A stretch of DNA of 64,000 nt from JAEUHO01 sp046350655 (lineage in GTDB: Bacteria > Planctomycetota > PLA2 > JAEUHO01): contig JAXMAB010000004.1 in assembly GCA_046350655.1 (NCBI GenBank), positions 682,001 through 746,000 of the forward strand. Reading direction: 5' to 3'. Both the position numbers and the translations under genes were made by a program. The notes beneath the pieces are model-generated. The model made no database searches. It worked only from the letters and a program-made list of their open reading frames with translations, and was not told the origin of the DNA. Below, piece by piece: positions 6,969 to 15,051 of this stretch. Each line of letters begins with the position of its first letter. The first letter of the stretch is position 1.

Positions 6969-8696
6969 CTACATCTGCTCGGGCGCGCCCATGCCGAGGA
7001 GCGCGAGCCCGGCGGCGAGCGTCGTGCGGACGGCGTCGACGAGGTGCAGCCGCGCGGCCCGCACCACGGGGTCGTCGGCCAGCACGCGCAGCGCCGCGTC
7101 GCGGCCGCCGCGCGTGTGGTACGCGTGGAACGCCTCGCACAGGTCGAGCAGGTGCGTCGCCACCTCGCTCGGCGCGTCCGTCTCGACGGCGCGGGCCACG
7201 CGGTCGGGGAACCGCGCGACGAGCCGCACGAGGGCCTGCTCCGTCGGGTCGGCGAGGCGCGCGCCCGCGTCCGCCGGCCGCGCCGGCAGCGACGCGCCGT
7301 GTTTGCGCAGGATCGAGCAGGCCCGCGCGTGGCTGTACATGACGTACGGGCCGGTCTTGCCGTCGAACGAGAGGACGCTCTCGAGGTCGAGGTTGATGTC
7401 GTTCGTGCGGTGGTTCTTGAGGTCGCTGAAGACGACGGCGCCCACGCCGACCGCGCGGGCGACGCCCGCCGCGTCCGCGAGGTCCGGGTTCTTCTCGCGG
7501 ATCACCGCCTCGACCTTCTCGACGGCGTCGTCGAGCACGTCGGCCAGGAGGACGACCGAGCCCGTGCGCGTGCGCGCGCGCGTGCCGCCGATGAGCAGCA
7601 CGCCGAACGGGACGTGGCGGAGCGCGTCGGCCCACGGGCGCCCGGCCCGCCGCAGCACGCGCTTGAGCTGCTCGAAGTGCATCCCCTGCCCCGCGTCCAC
7701 GAGGTAGAGGCACCGGTCGAAACGGTACGTGTCGTGGCGGTACTGCGCGGCCGCGAGGTCGCGCGTCGCGTACAGCGTCGCGCCGTCGGACTTCACGATC
7801 AGGCACGGCGGCATGGGCTTCTCGTCGCCGGGTTCCTCCACCCGCACGACGAGCGCGCCCTCGCTCTCCTCGAGCAGCCCGCGGGCCCGGAGGTCCGCGA
7901 TCATCGCGGGCATCTTGTCCTCGTAGAACGACTCGCCCGTGACGTGGTCGAACTCGACGCCCAGCCGCGCGTAGACCGCCGAGAACTCGACCATCGAGAG
8001 CGCGACGCACCGCTGCCACAGCGCGCGGGCCGTCGGGTCGCCGTCCTCGAGGCGCTTGAACCACGCCCGGGCCCGGTCCTCGAGCGACGGGTCCTGCTTC
8101 GTCTGCTGGTTGATGCGGACGTAGAGCTCGTTGAGCGCGCGCGGGTCGCCCGACGCGAGGGCCTCGTCGCCCCAGAGCTCGAGCGCCGCGAGGAGCTTGC
8201 CGAAGCCGGTGCCCCAGTCGCCGAGGTGGTTCACGCCGACGGTGCGCCAGCCGCGCGCCCTGTACAGGCGCACGAGGCTGTTGCCGATCATCGTCGAGCG
8301 CAGGTGGTGGAACGCGAGGGGCTTCGCGACGTTGGGGCTCGAGAAGTCCACGACGACGGTCTTGCCCGCGCCCTCGGTGCCGCTCCCGTACGCGGCGCCG
8401 CGCGACGCGACCTCGGCGAGCGTCTCGTCGGCGAGCCGCGCGCGGTCCACGGTCACGTTGACGTACGGGCCCACGGCCTCGGCCCGGACGACGCGGCCGC
8501 CGACCTCGACCTTGGCGGCGATCTCCGCCGCGATCCGCGGCGGCGGGGCCTTGCGTTCCTTGGCGAGGGGGAAGCAGGGGAACGCGAAGTCGCCGCGGTC
8601 GAGGTCGGGGACCCCGAGGCTCCGGTCCACGACGTCCGGGGCGAGGCCCGACGCCTTCGACAACCGCTCGACCACCTCGTCCCGGAACGCCTTCAC
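6969..8696 (-). CDS. argS: Arginyl-tRNA synthetase
   Basis: Class I aminoacyl-tRNA synthetase that charges tRNA-Arg. The 575-residue length and domain order are normal for bacterial ArgRS. An N-terminal Add-1 domain carries GDFAFP (35-40). The catalytic Rossmann domain has SSPNVAKPLAFHHLRST at 119-135 and NHLGDWGTGFGKLL after residue 155. The region GTRARTRTGSVVLLAD replaces KMSKS. The C-terminal DALR anticodon domain ends in GLALLGMGAPEQM, with the family's terminal Met. One oddity: the signature that normally reads HxGH reads AFHH here, so the first His is replaced by Ala. The start ATG lies at 8696, with a TACGAT hexamer about 23 nt upstream. Confidence 0.96.
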   Translation of the reverse strand: MKAFRDEVVERLSKASGLAPDVVDRSLGVPDLDRGDFAFPCFPLAKERKAPPPRIAAEIAAKVEVGGRVVRAEAVGPYVNVTVDRARLADETLAEVASRGAAYGSGTEGAGKTVVVDFSSPNVAKPLAFHHLRSTMIGNSLVRLYRARGWRTVGVNHLGDWGTGFGKLLAALELWGDEALASGDPRALNELYVRINQQTKQDPSLEDRARAWFKRLEDGDPTARALWQRCVALSMVEFSAVYARLGVEFDHVTGESFYEDKMPAMIADLRARGLLEESEGALVVRVEEPGDEKPMPPCLIVKSDGATLYATRDLAAAQYRHDTYRFDRCLYLVDAGQGMHFEQLKRVLRRAGRPWADALRHVPFGVLLIGGTRARTRTGSVVLLADVLDDAVEKVEAVIREKNPDLADAAGVARAVGVGAVVFSDLKNHRTNDINLDLESVLSFDGKTGPYVMYSHARACSILRKHGASLPARPADAGARLADPTEQALVRLVARFPDRVARAVETDAPSEVATHLLDLCEAFHAYHTRGGRDAALRVLADDPVVRAARLHLVDAVRTTLAAGLALLGMGAPEQM

Positions 8697-8728
8697 GATG
8701 CACGACTCCGCTGGGGCGCCGGATCGTA

Positions 8729-8746
8729 CCGGGCCTCGCGGTCCCG
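8729..8746 (+). repeat. Dispersed palindrome, half copy
   Basis: CCGGGCCTCGCGGTCCC lies in the short gap between the NUDIX-HD gene and argS, directly after the stop of the former. Confidence 0.6.
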
Positions 8747-8785
8747 GGGCGGTTCAGGCCGGGCCGCGCGTCGCGACCGGGGACG

Positions 8786-9823
8786 TCAGGCGAGACCGAC
8801 GAGCGCGAGCGGGTCCGCCCCGAGGACCGTCTGCATCTCGCGCCGCAGCGCGTCGGTCCGGCGTTCCTGCAGGTCCACGAGGGCGTCGGCGCCGGGGTAG
8901 CGGACGCGCAGGTCGGCGAAGCGGTCGGCGGGGCGCGCGGGGGTCGTCCCCTTCATGCAGGCGTCGGCGAGGGCCGCGCAGCGCTCCTCCCACGTGAGGA
9001 CCGACGCGTCGCTCGCGACGTCGAACGCGTCGAGGGTCGCGGCCGGGACGCCGGCCGCGAGGAGGTCGGCGCGGGACGCGCCCTTCGTGAAGTGCGAGAC
9101 GCACGCGAAGGCGTACGGCGCGAACGCGGTGCCGCGCAGGTGCTCGACGCCCGCGACCTGGTGGTCGGCGTGGCGGCCGAGCGCGCGGCCGACGTCGTGG
9201 AGGAGCGTGCCGACGGCGGCGGCCTCGGGGTGGACCGGCACGCGCGCCGCGGCGAGCGCGGTCGCGAACGTGCGCGCGAGGGCCGCGCCGCCGCGCAGGT
9301 GGGCGAGCAGCGCCGCGTCGGCGTGGGGGAGCGAGGCGAGGTGGCGGTCGGCGCCGGCGAAGTCGGGCGGGGCCAGGCGGAAGAGCGCGGGGTCCTTGCC
9401 GTGCAGCGCGGCGCGGCGGAGGACGTCGCGCAGGGAGTCGAACGACAGGCGGCGCAGCGCGTCGGGCAGGCCGACCCACTCGAACGCGGTGTGCTCGTCG
9501 GAGAGCGTGACCTCGCCCGAGCGGAGGTGCGCGCGGAAGTAGACGACGGTCTTCCAGCGGTGGTCGCCGCCCTTCTTCACGCGGTACGCGATCTCCGCGC
9601 GGAAGCCGGGGACGACGTCGAGGTCGGTGAGGCCGGACTCCTCGCGCGTCTCGCGGGCGGCGGTCTCGAGGTCGGTCTCGGCGCCGTCCTGGTGGCCCTT
9701 GGGGAACCCGGGCATCCCGTCCCGGCGGTTGAGCAGGAGGAGGTACGACGGCTCGCCCCCCGGGGGCGTGCGCGTGAGGACGAAGCCCGCGGCGCGGCTC
9801 TGGGGGAGGTTGCGGGCGTCCAC
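8786..9823 (-). CDS. NUDIX hydrolase-HD domain fusion protein
   Basis: Two hydrolase domains in one chain. The N-terminal NUDIX domain resembles bis(5'-nucleosyl)-tetraphosphatases: GFPKGHQDGAETDLETAARE followed by TREESGL holds the NUDIX box. The C-terminal half carries an HD-domain signature, LLHDVGRALGRHADHQVAGV, typical of metal-dependent phosphohydrolases acting on nucleotides. A role in clearing Ap4A or alarmone-like nucleotides is an inference. I place the start at the GTG at 9823 (345 residues), because the NUDIX fold begins there and a TACCTT hexamer lies 7 nt upstream, the spacing seen at other leaderless starts in this window. The frame is open to an ATG at 9931, but the extra 36 residues look like translated intergenic DNA. 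Confidence 0.85.
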   Translation of the reverse strand: MDARNLPQSRAAGFVLTRTPPGGEPSYLLLLNRRDGMPGFPKGHQDGAETDLETAARETREESGLTDLDVVPGFRAEIAYRVKKGGDHRWKTVVYFRAHLRSGEVTLSDEHTAFEWVGLPDALRRLSFDSLRDVLRRAALHGKDPALFRLAPPDFAGADRHLASLPHADAALLAHLRGGAALARTFATALAAARVPVHPEAAAVGTLLHDVGRALGRHADHQVAGVEHLRGTAFAPYAFACVSHFTKGASRADLLAAGVPAATLDAFDVASDASVLTWEERCAALADACMKGTTPARPADRFADLRVRYPGADALVDLQERRTDALRREMQTVLGADPLALVGLA

Positions 9824-9830
9824 GGCGCGC

Positions 9831-9836
9831 AAGGTA
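9831..9836 (-). promoter_or_regulatory. Candidate -10 box for a leaderless transcript (NUDIX-HD gene)
   Basis: TACCTT on the minus strand ends 7 nt before the GTG at 9823. Confidence 0.45.
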
Positions 9837-9952
9837 CCGGACCGCGCGAGTCCCGCGAACGTTGCTCGGTCCCCCGCCCGCGGGGCCGCGCCGCGGCCCG
9901 GTGCGCGGGGCCCCGCTTCGGGCGGCGGCACGCTCCCCCCCGGGGCGACCGG

Positions 9953-11293
9953 TCAGGGCGCCTCGAAGCGCAGGAACAACTTGTAGGTCGTGGGGGGCGG
10001 CGGGGGGAGGTCGGGGGACGCCGGGGCGACGCGCACGTAGATCGTGCCCGCCTCCGTCAGCTCCGTCGAACGGAGGTCGATCGCGCCGCCGGCGCCGGCG
10101 GAGGTGCCCGACGCGAGGACCGTCGCGCCGTCCGCGCCGACGACCGCGACGGAAACCGACGCTTCCGCGGAGCTCACGACGCGCAGCACCTTCCCGACGT
10201 CCTCCGGCGCGACCGTGACCGCGAACCAGTCGTCGGCGCCGTCGGCGTCGACGGTCGCCGGGTGCACGAGGCCCGGCAGCGCGACGGGCCTCGCGTCCTC
10301 GACGCGGTCGTTCGGCTCCCCCTCGCCGAGCACGGTCGCGGGCATCTCCCGGACCTCCATGCGGTAGGACCCGAAGCCCGCGTACACGACGACGTCGAAG
10401 GTGTCGCCCACGAGCGCGACGGTGCGCGGGCCCGTGCCCGCGCTGCCGTACCGCGTCGGGGCGAGCCCGATGACCGGCGGCGCGAACGGCCCCTGGTGGG
10501 GGAAGAGCGCGTAGATCGGCGGGACGACGTCGGTCGTGAGCAGCGGGAGCTCGACGAGCCCGTCCACGGTGGCCGTGATGCGGTGCAACGCGGTCCCGTC
10601 CACGGTCGGGAGGGTGACGTCGGTCGGGTTGTCGTCGAGGACCTTGGCGCGGGGCCGGATCGCCCCGCCGGGCACGCGGAACGCCGGCTCGCCGTTCGGC
10701 CCCGTGCCGTTCACGAGCAGGTCGAAGGGCCCGATCGTCGCGCTCTCGGGCACGACGAGCACGAACCCCTGCGGCCCGCCGGCGAACCGCGGCAGCTCGG
10801 TGCCGTCCCACGACATCGCGGACTCGAACGTCGTCGCCGCCACGCCGGGCTTCCGCGCCGAGATCGCGCCGACGAGCACGGACCCGCGCACGAACGGCTG
10901 CGCGAACCACGTCGCGAGGATCGGCGCGTCCACGGTGATCGGCGGGGCCGGGAGGAACTTGCCCCCGTCCTGCAGGACGAGCGAGCGCGGGCCGATCTCG
11001 GCGTCGTAGGGCAGGTCGAGGTCGAAGCGGAGCGTGGTGGGACTCTCGACCGTCGCGGCGGGTCCGGGCAGGCTCCCGACGAGCAGCGTCGGCGGCGACG
11101 CCGCGTCCCACGACGTGCCGACCGCGGTGACGCGGACCGTCGTCGTCTCCGCGCGCCAGACCGTCGCGGGCTCGACGGCGACGACGGCCGGGTCGACGGG
11201 CGGGACTTCGGGCCCGCCCCCGCCCCCGCCACCACACGCGGTGGCGAGGCCCGCGACCAGCGCGGCGACGGCGATGAACGGACGTGAGCGCAC
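9953..11293 (-). CDS. Secreted lipoprotein with C-terminal PPC-like domain
   Basis: A 446-residue exported lipoprotein of unknown function. The signal peptide ends in a lipobox (LATAC, Cys 20), followed by seven glycines as a tether. The body is a string of beta-sandwich-like segments of IPT/Ig character (for example AVEPATVWRAETTTVRV). The C-terminal about 120 residues start with EPNDRVEDARPV and contain ADDWFAVTV, the signature of pre-peptidase C-terminal (PPC) domains, often found at the end of secreted proteases and cell-surface proteins. No catalytic motif is visible. It starts with GTG at 11293. Likely anchored in the outer membrane as a surface or structural protein. Confidence 0.8.
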   Translation of the reverse strand: MRSRPFIAVAALVAGLATACGGGGGGGPEVPPVDPAVVAVEPATVWRAETTTVRVTAVGTSWDAASPPTLLVGSLPGPAATVESPTTLRFDLDLPYDAEIGPRSLVLQDGGKFLPAPPITVDAPILATWFAQPFVRGSVLVGAISARKPGVAATTFESAMSWDGTELPRFAGGPQGFVLVVPESATIGPFDLLVNGTGPNGEPAFRVPGGAIRPRAKVLDDNPTDVTLPTVDGTALHRITATVDGLVELPLLTTDVVPPIYALFPHQGPFAPPVIGLAPTRYGSAGTGPRTVALVGDTFDVVVYAGFGSYRMEVREMPATVLGEGEPNDRVEDARPVALPGLVHPATVDADGADDWFAVTVAPEDVGKVLRVVSSAEASVSVAVVGADGATVLASGTSAGAGGAIDLRSTELTEAGTIYVRVAPASPDLPPPPPTTYKLFLRFEAP

Positions 11294-11454
11294 GCTCGGT
11301 CCTCGGGTGCGCCCCCCCGGGCGCCGCCCCCTACCCTGCCAGAAACCCGCGTCCCGCGCACCCGGGTCCCCCGACGGCGCGGCCGACCTCCGGCCGACCT
11401 CCGGCCGCCCGGCGGCGCCGGGCCGAACGGTGGGCCCCCGGTGGGGACCCGTGC

Positions 11455-11460
11455 TAGCCT
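11455..11460 (+). promoter_or_regulatory. Candidate -10 box of a leaderless pyrK transcript
   Basis: TAGCCT is followed by exactly 6 nt and then the GTG start at 11467, which would place the transcription start on the first base of the start codon. Confidence 0.5.
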
Positions 11461-11466
11461 CCCGCC

Positions 11467-12330
11467 GTGCCCCAGCCGCCGCCGCTCGAGACCCCCGAGT
11501 ACCCGAAGGTCGCCCTCGGCGAGATCCTCGAGAACCGGGCCATCGCCCGCTTCACGTACGTCATGAAGGTCCACGCGCCCACGGTGGCGCCGGGGATCCA
11601 GCCCGGGCAGTTCGTGAACATCCGCACGAGCGACTCCCTCGTGCCGCTCCTCCGCCGGCCGATGTCGGTCCACCGCGTGATCCGCGACGGCCCGACCGCC
11701 ACGGGCTTCGCGGTCCTGTACGACGTCGTCGGCCCCGGCACCCGCTCGCTCTCGACGATGACGAAGGGCCGCCGGCTCGACTTCATCGGCCCGCTCGGCA
11801 ACGCGGTCACGATCCCGCCCGGCACGAAGCGCGCGGTGCTCGTCGCGGGCGGCGTCGGCGTCGGCCCGATCAAGATCGTCGCCGAGGAGCTCCAGCGCCG
11901 CGGCGTCCGCGACATCACCGTCTGCTACGGCGCGCGCGACTTCGAGCACGTCGTCCCCCAGGAGGACGTCTGCCCGCACGGCTGCCGCCTCCTCGTCGCG
12001 ACGGACGACGGCAGCGTCGGCAAACGCGGTCGCGTCACGCAGTTCCTCGACGAGCTGGTCGGCCAGGGCCGGCTCACGAAGGACACGTACGTCTTCGCCT
12101 GCGGCCCCACGCCCATGTTCGCCGCGCTGCAGACCGCGCTCGCGCCCCACGGCATCCGCTGCGAGGCGGCCACCGAGGAGTTCATGGGCTGCGGCTTCGG
12201 CGTCTGCTTCGGCTGCACGCTGAAGGTCAAGGAGGACGACGGCAAGGTCGGCTACCGCCTCTGCTGCGCCGACGGCTGCATCTTCCCGCTGGACCGGCTC
12301 GTCTTCGACGGGCACGGCCACGGCCACTGA
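11467..12330 (+). CDS. pyrK: Dihydroorotate dehydrogenase electron-transfer subunit (PyrK-like)
   Basis: FAD and [2Fe-2S] protein that passes electrons from a PyrD-type dehydrogenase to NAD. The 287-residue chain has the ferredoxin-reductase layout: an FAD-binding barrel with LLRRPMSVHRV (61-71), the NAD-binding glycine motif LVAGGVGVGPI (125-135), and a C-terminal cluster loop with Cys 242, 247, 250 and 267 in the PyrK spacing (C-x4-C-x2-C). The C-terminus ends in GHGHGH, an unusual His-rich tail. No pyrD gene is adjacent. Instead the stop overlaps the start of a SIS-domain isomerase gene, so the partner may be another flavin dehydrogenase. The start codon is the GTG at 11467. Confidence 0.88.
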   Translation: MPQPPPLETPEYPKVALGEILENRAIARFTYVMKVHAPTVAPGIQPGQFVNIRTSDSLVPLLRRPMSVHRVIRDGPTATGFAVLYDVVGPGTRSLSTMTKGRRLDFIGPLGNAVTIPPGTKRAVLVAGGVGVGPIKIVAEELQRRGVRDITVCYGARDFEHVVPQEDVCPHGCRLLVATDDGSVGKRGRVTQFLDELVGQGRLTKDTYVFACGPTPMFAALQTALAPHGIRCEAATEEFMGCGFGVCFGCTLKVKEDDGKVGYRLCCADGCIFPLDRLVFDGHGHGH

Positions 12331-12905
12331 TGGCGAAGGGCCTCTCCGACGCCCTCGAGCCCCTGGTCCGCGTGCTGGCGCACGTGCAACGGCCCGAGGT
12401 CGAGGCGTTCGAGAAGGTCCTGCTCGGCGCCCGCCGCGTCTTCGTGACCGGCCTCGGCCGCACGGGCCTCATGGCGCGCGGCTTCGCCATGCGCCTGATG
12501 CACCTCGGGCGCCGCGTCTACCACGTCGGCGACGTCATCACGCCCGCCATCCGCCGCGGCGACCTCCTCGTCATCTGCTCGAGGACCGGCCGCTCGCCCG
12601 TCCTCCTGTACTACGTGAAGATCGCGCAGCGCGTGGGCGCCCGCGTCGCGATCGTGACCGCGCAGCGCGACAGCGCCGTCGCGCGCCGCGCGGACGCGAT
12701 CGTGACGTTGCCCAGCGAGCGCAGTCGCCCGGCGAAGGGCACGCGAGGCCCGGCCGGCCGCGGCAAGCGCAAGCCCGAGCCGCCCCTCGGCAGCGTGTTC
12801 GAGCAGGCCCTCCTCGTCGTCCTCGACCAGGTCGTCGTCGACCTCATGGAGACGCTGGGCCTGACGTCGGACGACCTGCGCCGCATCCACACGACCTTCG
12901 AGTAG
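12330..12905 (+). CDS. SIS-domain sugar-phosphate isomerase (6-phospho-3-hexuloisomerase-like)
   Basis: A 191-residue SIS protein resembling HxlB, which interconverts hexulose 6-phosphate and fructose 6-phosphate in the ribulose monophosphate pathway. Matching features are GLGRTGLMARGFAMRLMHLG (41-60), the phosphosugar loop CSRTGRSP (83-90) and the closing LGSVFEQALLVVLDQ (153-167). The ATG overlaps the pyrK stop (TGATG), implying coupled translation. Between residues 130 and 152 there is a basic insert containing GTRGPAG, encoded by a copy of the dispersed palindrome. No hexulose-phosphate synthase gene is visible, so the exact substrate is uncertain. Confidence 0.8.
   Translation: MAKGLSDALEPLVRVLAHVQRPEVEAFEKVLLGARRVFVTGLGRTGLMARGFAMRLMHLGRRVYHVGDVITPAIRRGDLLVICSRTGRSPVLLYYVKIAQRVGARVAIVTAQRDSAVARRADAIVTLPSERSRPAKGTRGPAGRGKRKPEPPLGSVFEQALLVVLDQVVVDLMETLGLTSDDLRRIHTTFE
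12737..12757 (+). repeat. Intragenic copy of the dispersed palindrome
   Basis: GGCACGCGAGGCCCGGCCGG is read in frame as GTRGPAG in a surface loop of the SIS isomerase, just before the C-terminal helix. Confidence 0.65.
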
Positions 12906-13020
12906 GTCCACGGCGCGCGCGGGTCCGAGTCGGTGCGCGACGCGCGCGGCGAGCCCGGCCCGGAGTCCGAGGCCGGCATCCCGCGTCCCGGGACCGCGAC
13001 CGCGTCACGACCGCTCGCGA

Positions 13021-14022
13021 ATGGGCGACTCGATCCAGGCGGACGATCCCGGGGTTCTGCGTGATCAGGGACGGCATCTCCTTGTCGGAGGCCCGCCGGT
13101 GGCAAGTCCCGCGCTCGACCCCCACGTCGCGTTCGCCGTCCGCTACGCCCACATGGTGCTCGCGCGCACCGTGCCCACGCCGGCCTCCAGCGGGCAACCT
13201 CCGAGCGAGCAGGACCGCCGACGCGCTGCCCTTGCCGCTGCGATCGACGCCCCCGCGAGCGGCGACGAGGCCAAGGTCTGGGACCTGATCCATGCGGTCG
13301 AAATGCTCGAAGTCGGCGACATGGGCGAGCCGGCGCAGCGGACGCGGCTCGCCCTGCTGTACGAGGAGCACCGTTCGCTGGTGGGCGGACCGATTCACGA
13401 CGCGTTCGTGCGGGCCGCGCCGACGGACGACGGCACGCCGGCGTGGCTGAAGGCCCGGGTGGAGGCGATGCTCGACGAGGTCGCATACCAGTATCGGGCG
13501 CTGTGGGCGCGCGAGGACCTGCGCGATGACATCCGCCACCGGAGCTTCCGCCTCGGCTGGAAGATCGCGCTCCTCGCGATCGCCGTCGGCGTCGCCGGCG
13601 CCGCCGTCCCGCTGTCGTTCCCGCTCGACGTCCTCCGCAACCTCGTGGTCATGGGTGCGGTGGGAGCGGTCGGTGCGGTGACCAGCGTCCTTCGCCGCGA
13701 CGGGACGGACGGGTGGAACGGCAACCCCGACCTCGAGATGCTGGCGGCGGAGCAGGACCGCGTCGCCGTCCACTTCCGACCGGCGCTCGGCTGCGTCTTC
13801 GCGATCGTGCTCGGCGGGTTCTTCGTCGGCGGGCTCCTGACGGGCCCGTTGTTCCCGTCGTTCGCCACCCCCGGGGCGACGGTCGCCGGATGGGCGTCGG
13901 TCGGAGCGCCGCAGCCGGCCGAAGCGGCGAAGCTCCTCGTCTGGTGCTTCGTCGCCGGCTTCGCGGAGCGCTTCGTGCCGCTCCAACTCGATCGGCTTGC
14001 CGCGAAGGCGCCGAAGGACTGA
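13021..14022 (+). CDS. Membrane protein of unknown function with C-terminal GFAERFVP motif
   Basis: A 333-residue protein. The first 175 residues are soluble and largely helical with charged segments. Helices then follow at about 180-200, 203-225, 258-282 and 306-325. The last helix contains WCFVAGFAERFVPLQL, a pattern I know from uncharacterised membrane proteins of cyanobacteria and other phyla whose function is unknown to me. Codon use is a little less GC-biased than in the neighbours. It stands alone between the SIS gene and the kinase. The start ATG is taken as the first in frame; no clear ribosome-binding site precedes it. Confidence 0.7.
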   Translation: MGDSIQADDPGVLRDQGRHLLVGGPPVASPALDPHVAFAVRYAHMVLARTVPTPASSGQPPSEQDRRRAALAAAIDAPASGDEAKVWDLIHAVEMLEVGDMGEPAQRTRLALLYEEHRSLVGGPIHDAFVRAAPTDDGTPAWLKARVEAMLDEVAYQYRALWAREDLRDDIRHRSFRLGWKIALLAIAVGVAGAAVPLSFPLDVLRNLVVMGAVGAVGAVTSVLRRDGTDGWNGNPDLEMLAAEQDRVAVHFRPALGCVFAIVLGGFFVGGLLTGPLFPSFATPGATVAGWASVGAPQPAEAAKLLVWCFVAGFAERFVPLQLDRLAAKAPKD

Positions 14023-14037
14023 TGCGCCCGGGTCGCG

Positions 14038-14078
14038 CCGGACCCGAGGCCCGGCGGCCGCCGGGCCTCGCGGTCCCG
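14038..14078. repeat. Dispersed palindrome, complete symmetric copy
   Basis: A perfect 24-bp palindrome runs from 14046 to 14069, made of GAGGCCCGGCGG and its exact complement, with near-matching flanks. It lies in the 143-bp gap after the membrane protein gene and before the kinase promoter. This is the clearest full copy of the family in an intergenic position. Confidence 0.8.
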
Positions 14079-14153
14079 AGCACCCGACCGCGTCCCGACC
14101 GCGTCCCGGCCGTTCGCGGACGCGGCGTCGTTCCGGGAGGTCGCCGCCTGCCG

Positions 14154-14159
14154 TAGGCT
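14154..14159 (+). promoter_or_regulatory. Candidate -10 box of a leaderless kinase transcript
   Basis: TAGGCT is followed by 6 nt and the ATG at 14166. Confidence 0.55.
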
Positions 14160-14165
14160 CTCGGG

Positions 14166-14990
14166 ATGATCGGCGCCCGCCTCGGACCCTGGCGACTCGT
14201 CGCGCCCATCGGGACGGGCGGCATGGGCGCCGTCTACCGCGCGGTCGCGGAGGAGGGCGCGCCGGTCCCGGCGGGGACCGCGGTCGCCGTGAAGGTGATC
14301 CACCCGCAGCTGGCCGACGACCCGGCCCACGTGAGCCGGTTCCTGCGCGAGGCCGAGCTGGGGCGGCGCATCGCCCACGAGAACCTCGTGCGGACGCTCG
14401 ACGCGGGCGAGGCCGAGGCCGAGGGCCGGCGCGTGCGCTGGCTCGCGATGGACCTCGTCGAGGGGCGGACGCTGCGGCGGCTCGCCGAGGACCTCGGCCG
14501 CGTGCCCGAGGCGCTGCTGCGCGAGATCGCGCTGCAGGCCGCGCGCGCCCTCGAGGCCGTCCACGCGGCGGGCGTCGTGCACCGCGACGTGAAGCCCGAG
14601 AACGTCGTCGTCACGCCGGACCACCGCGTGCGGCTGATGGACCTCGGGATCGCGCGGCTGCTCGAGGGCGGGTCGGCGCTCACGCGGACGGGCTCGATCG
14701 CGGGGTCGCTGCTGTACGTGGCGCCGGAGCAGGTGCGCGGCGAGGAGCTGACGCCGGCCGCCGACCTGTACGCGCTCGGCATGACGCTGTACGAGCTGGC
14801 CGCGGGCAAACACCCGTTCGCGGGGCTCGCCGTGCCGGCGCTGCTCGACGCGCAGTGGAAGCGGACGCCGGAGCGGCTCGACCGCGTGGACCGCGCGTTG
14901 TCGCCGTTCTTCGCGTCGCTCGTCGAGGCGCTCGTCGAGAAGCCGCCGGAGCGGCGGCCCCGCGGCGCGGGGAGGTCGTCGAGATCCTGA
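14166..14990 (+). CDS. Ser/Thr protein kinase domain (first part of a frameshifted kinase-AAA-TPR gene)
   Basis: Hanks-type protein kinase domain. Residues show GTGGMGAV (16-23, glycine loop), Lys 43 (ATP binding), HRDVKPEN (139-146, catalytic loop), DLG at 159-161 in place of DFG, and APEQ as the APE motif. The frame ends at 14990, directly after the last kinase helix. The expected continuation EVVEILTEGE is found in the next frame from about 14971. Comparison with the intact paralogue at 30124-33792 shows identical spacing if one residue is restored, so the break is a one-base loss in the G run 14969-14972. No transmembrane segment links kinase and sensor; input probably comes through the AAA/TPR part. 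Confidence 0.9.
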   Translation: MIGARLGPWRLVAPIGTGGMGAVYRAVAEEGAPVPAGTAVAVKVIHPQLADDPAHVSRFLREAELGRRIAHENLVRTLDAGEAEAEGRRVRWLAMDLVEGRTLRRLAEDLGRVPEALLREIALQAARALEAVHAAGVVHRDVKPENVVVTPDHRVRLMDLGIARLLEGGSALTRTGSIAGSLLYVAPEQVRGEELTPAADLYALGMTLYELAAGKHPFAGLAVPALLDAQWKRTPERLDRVDRALSPFFASLVEALVEKPPERRPRGAGRSSRS

Positions 14991-15051
14991 CGGAGGGCGA
15001 GGCGGGGCGTGGTGGCGCGCGCGGGCCGCGCGGGCGCCGGCGCCCGACCCC

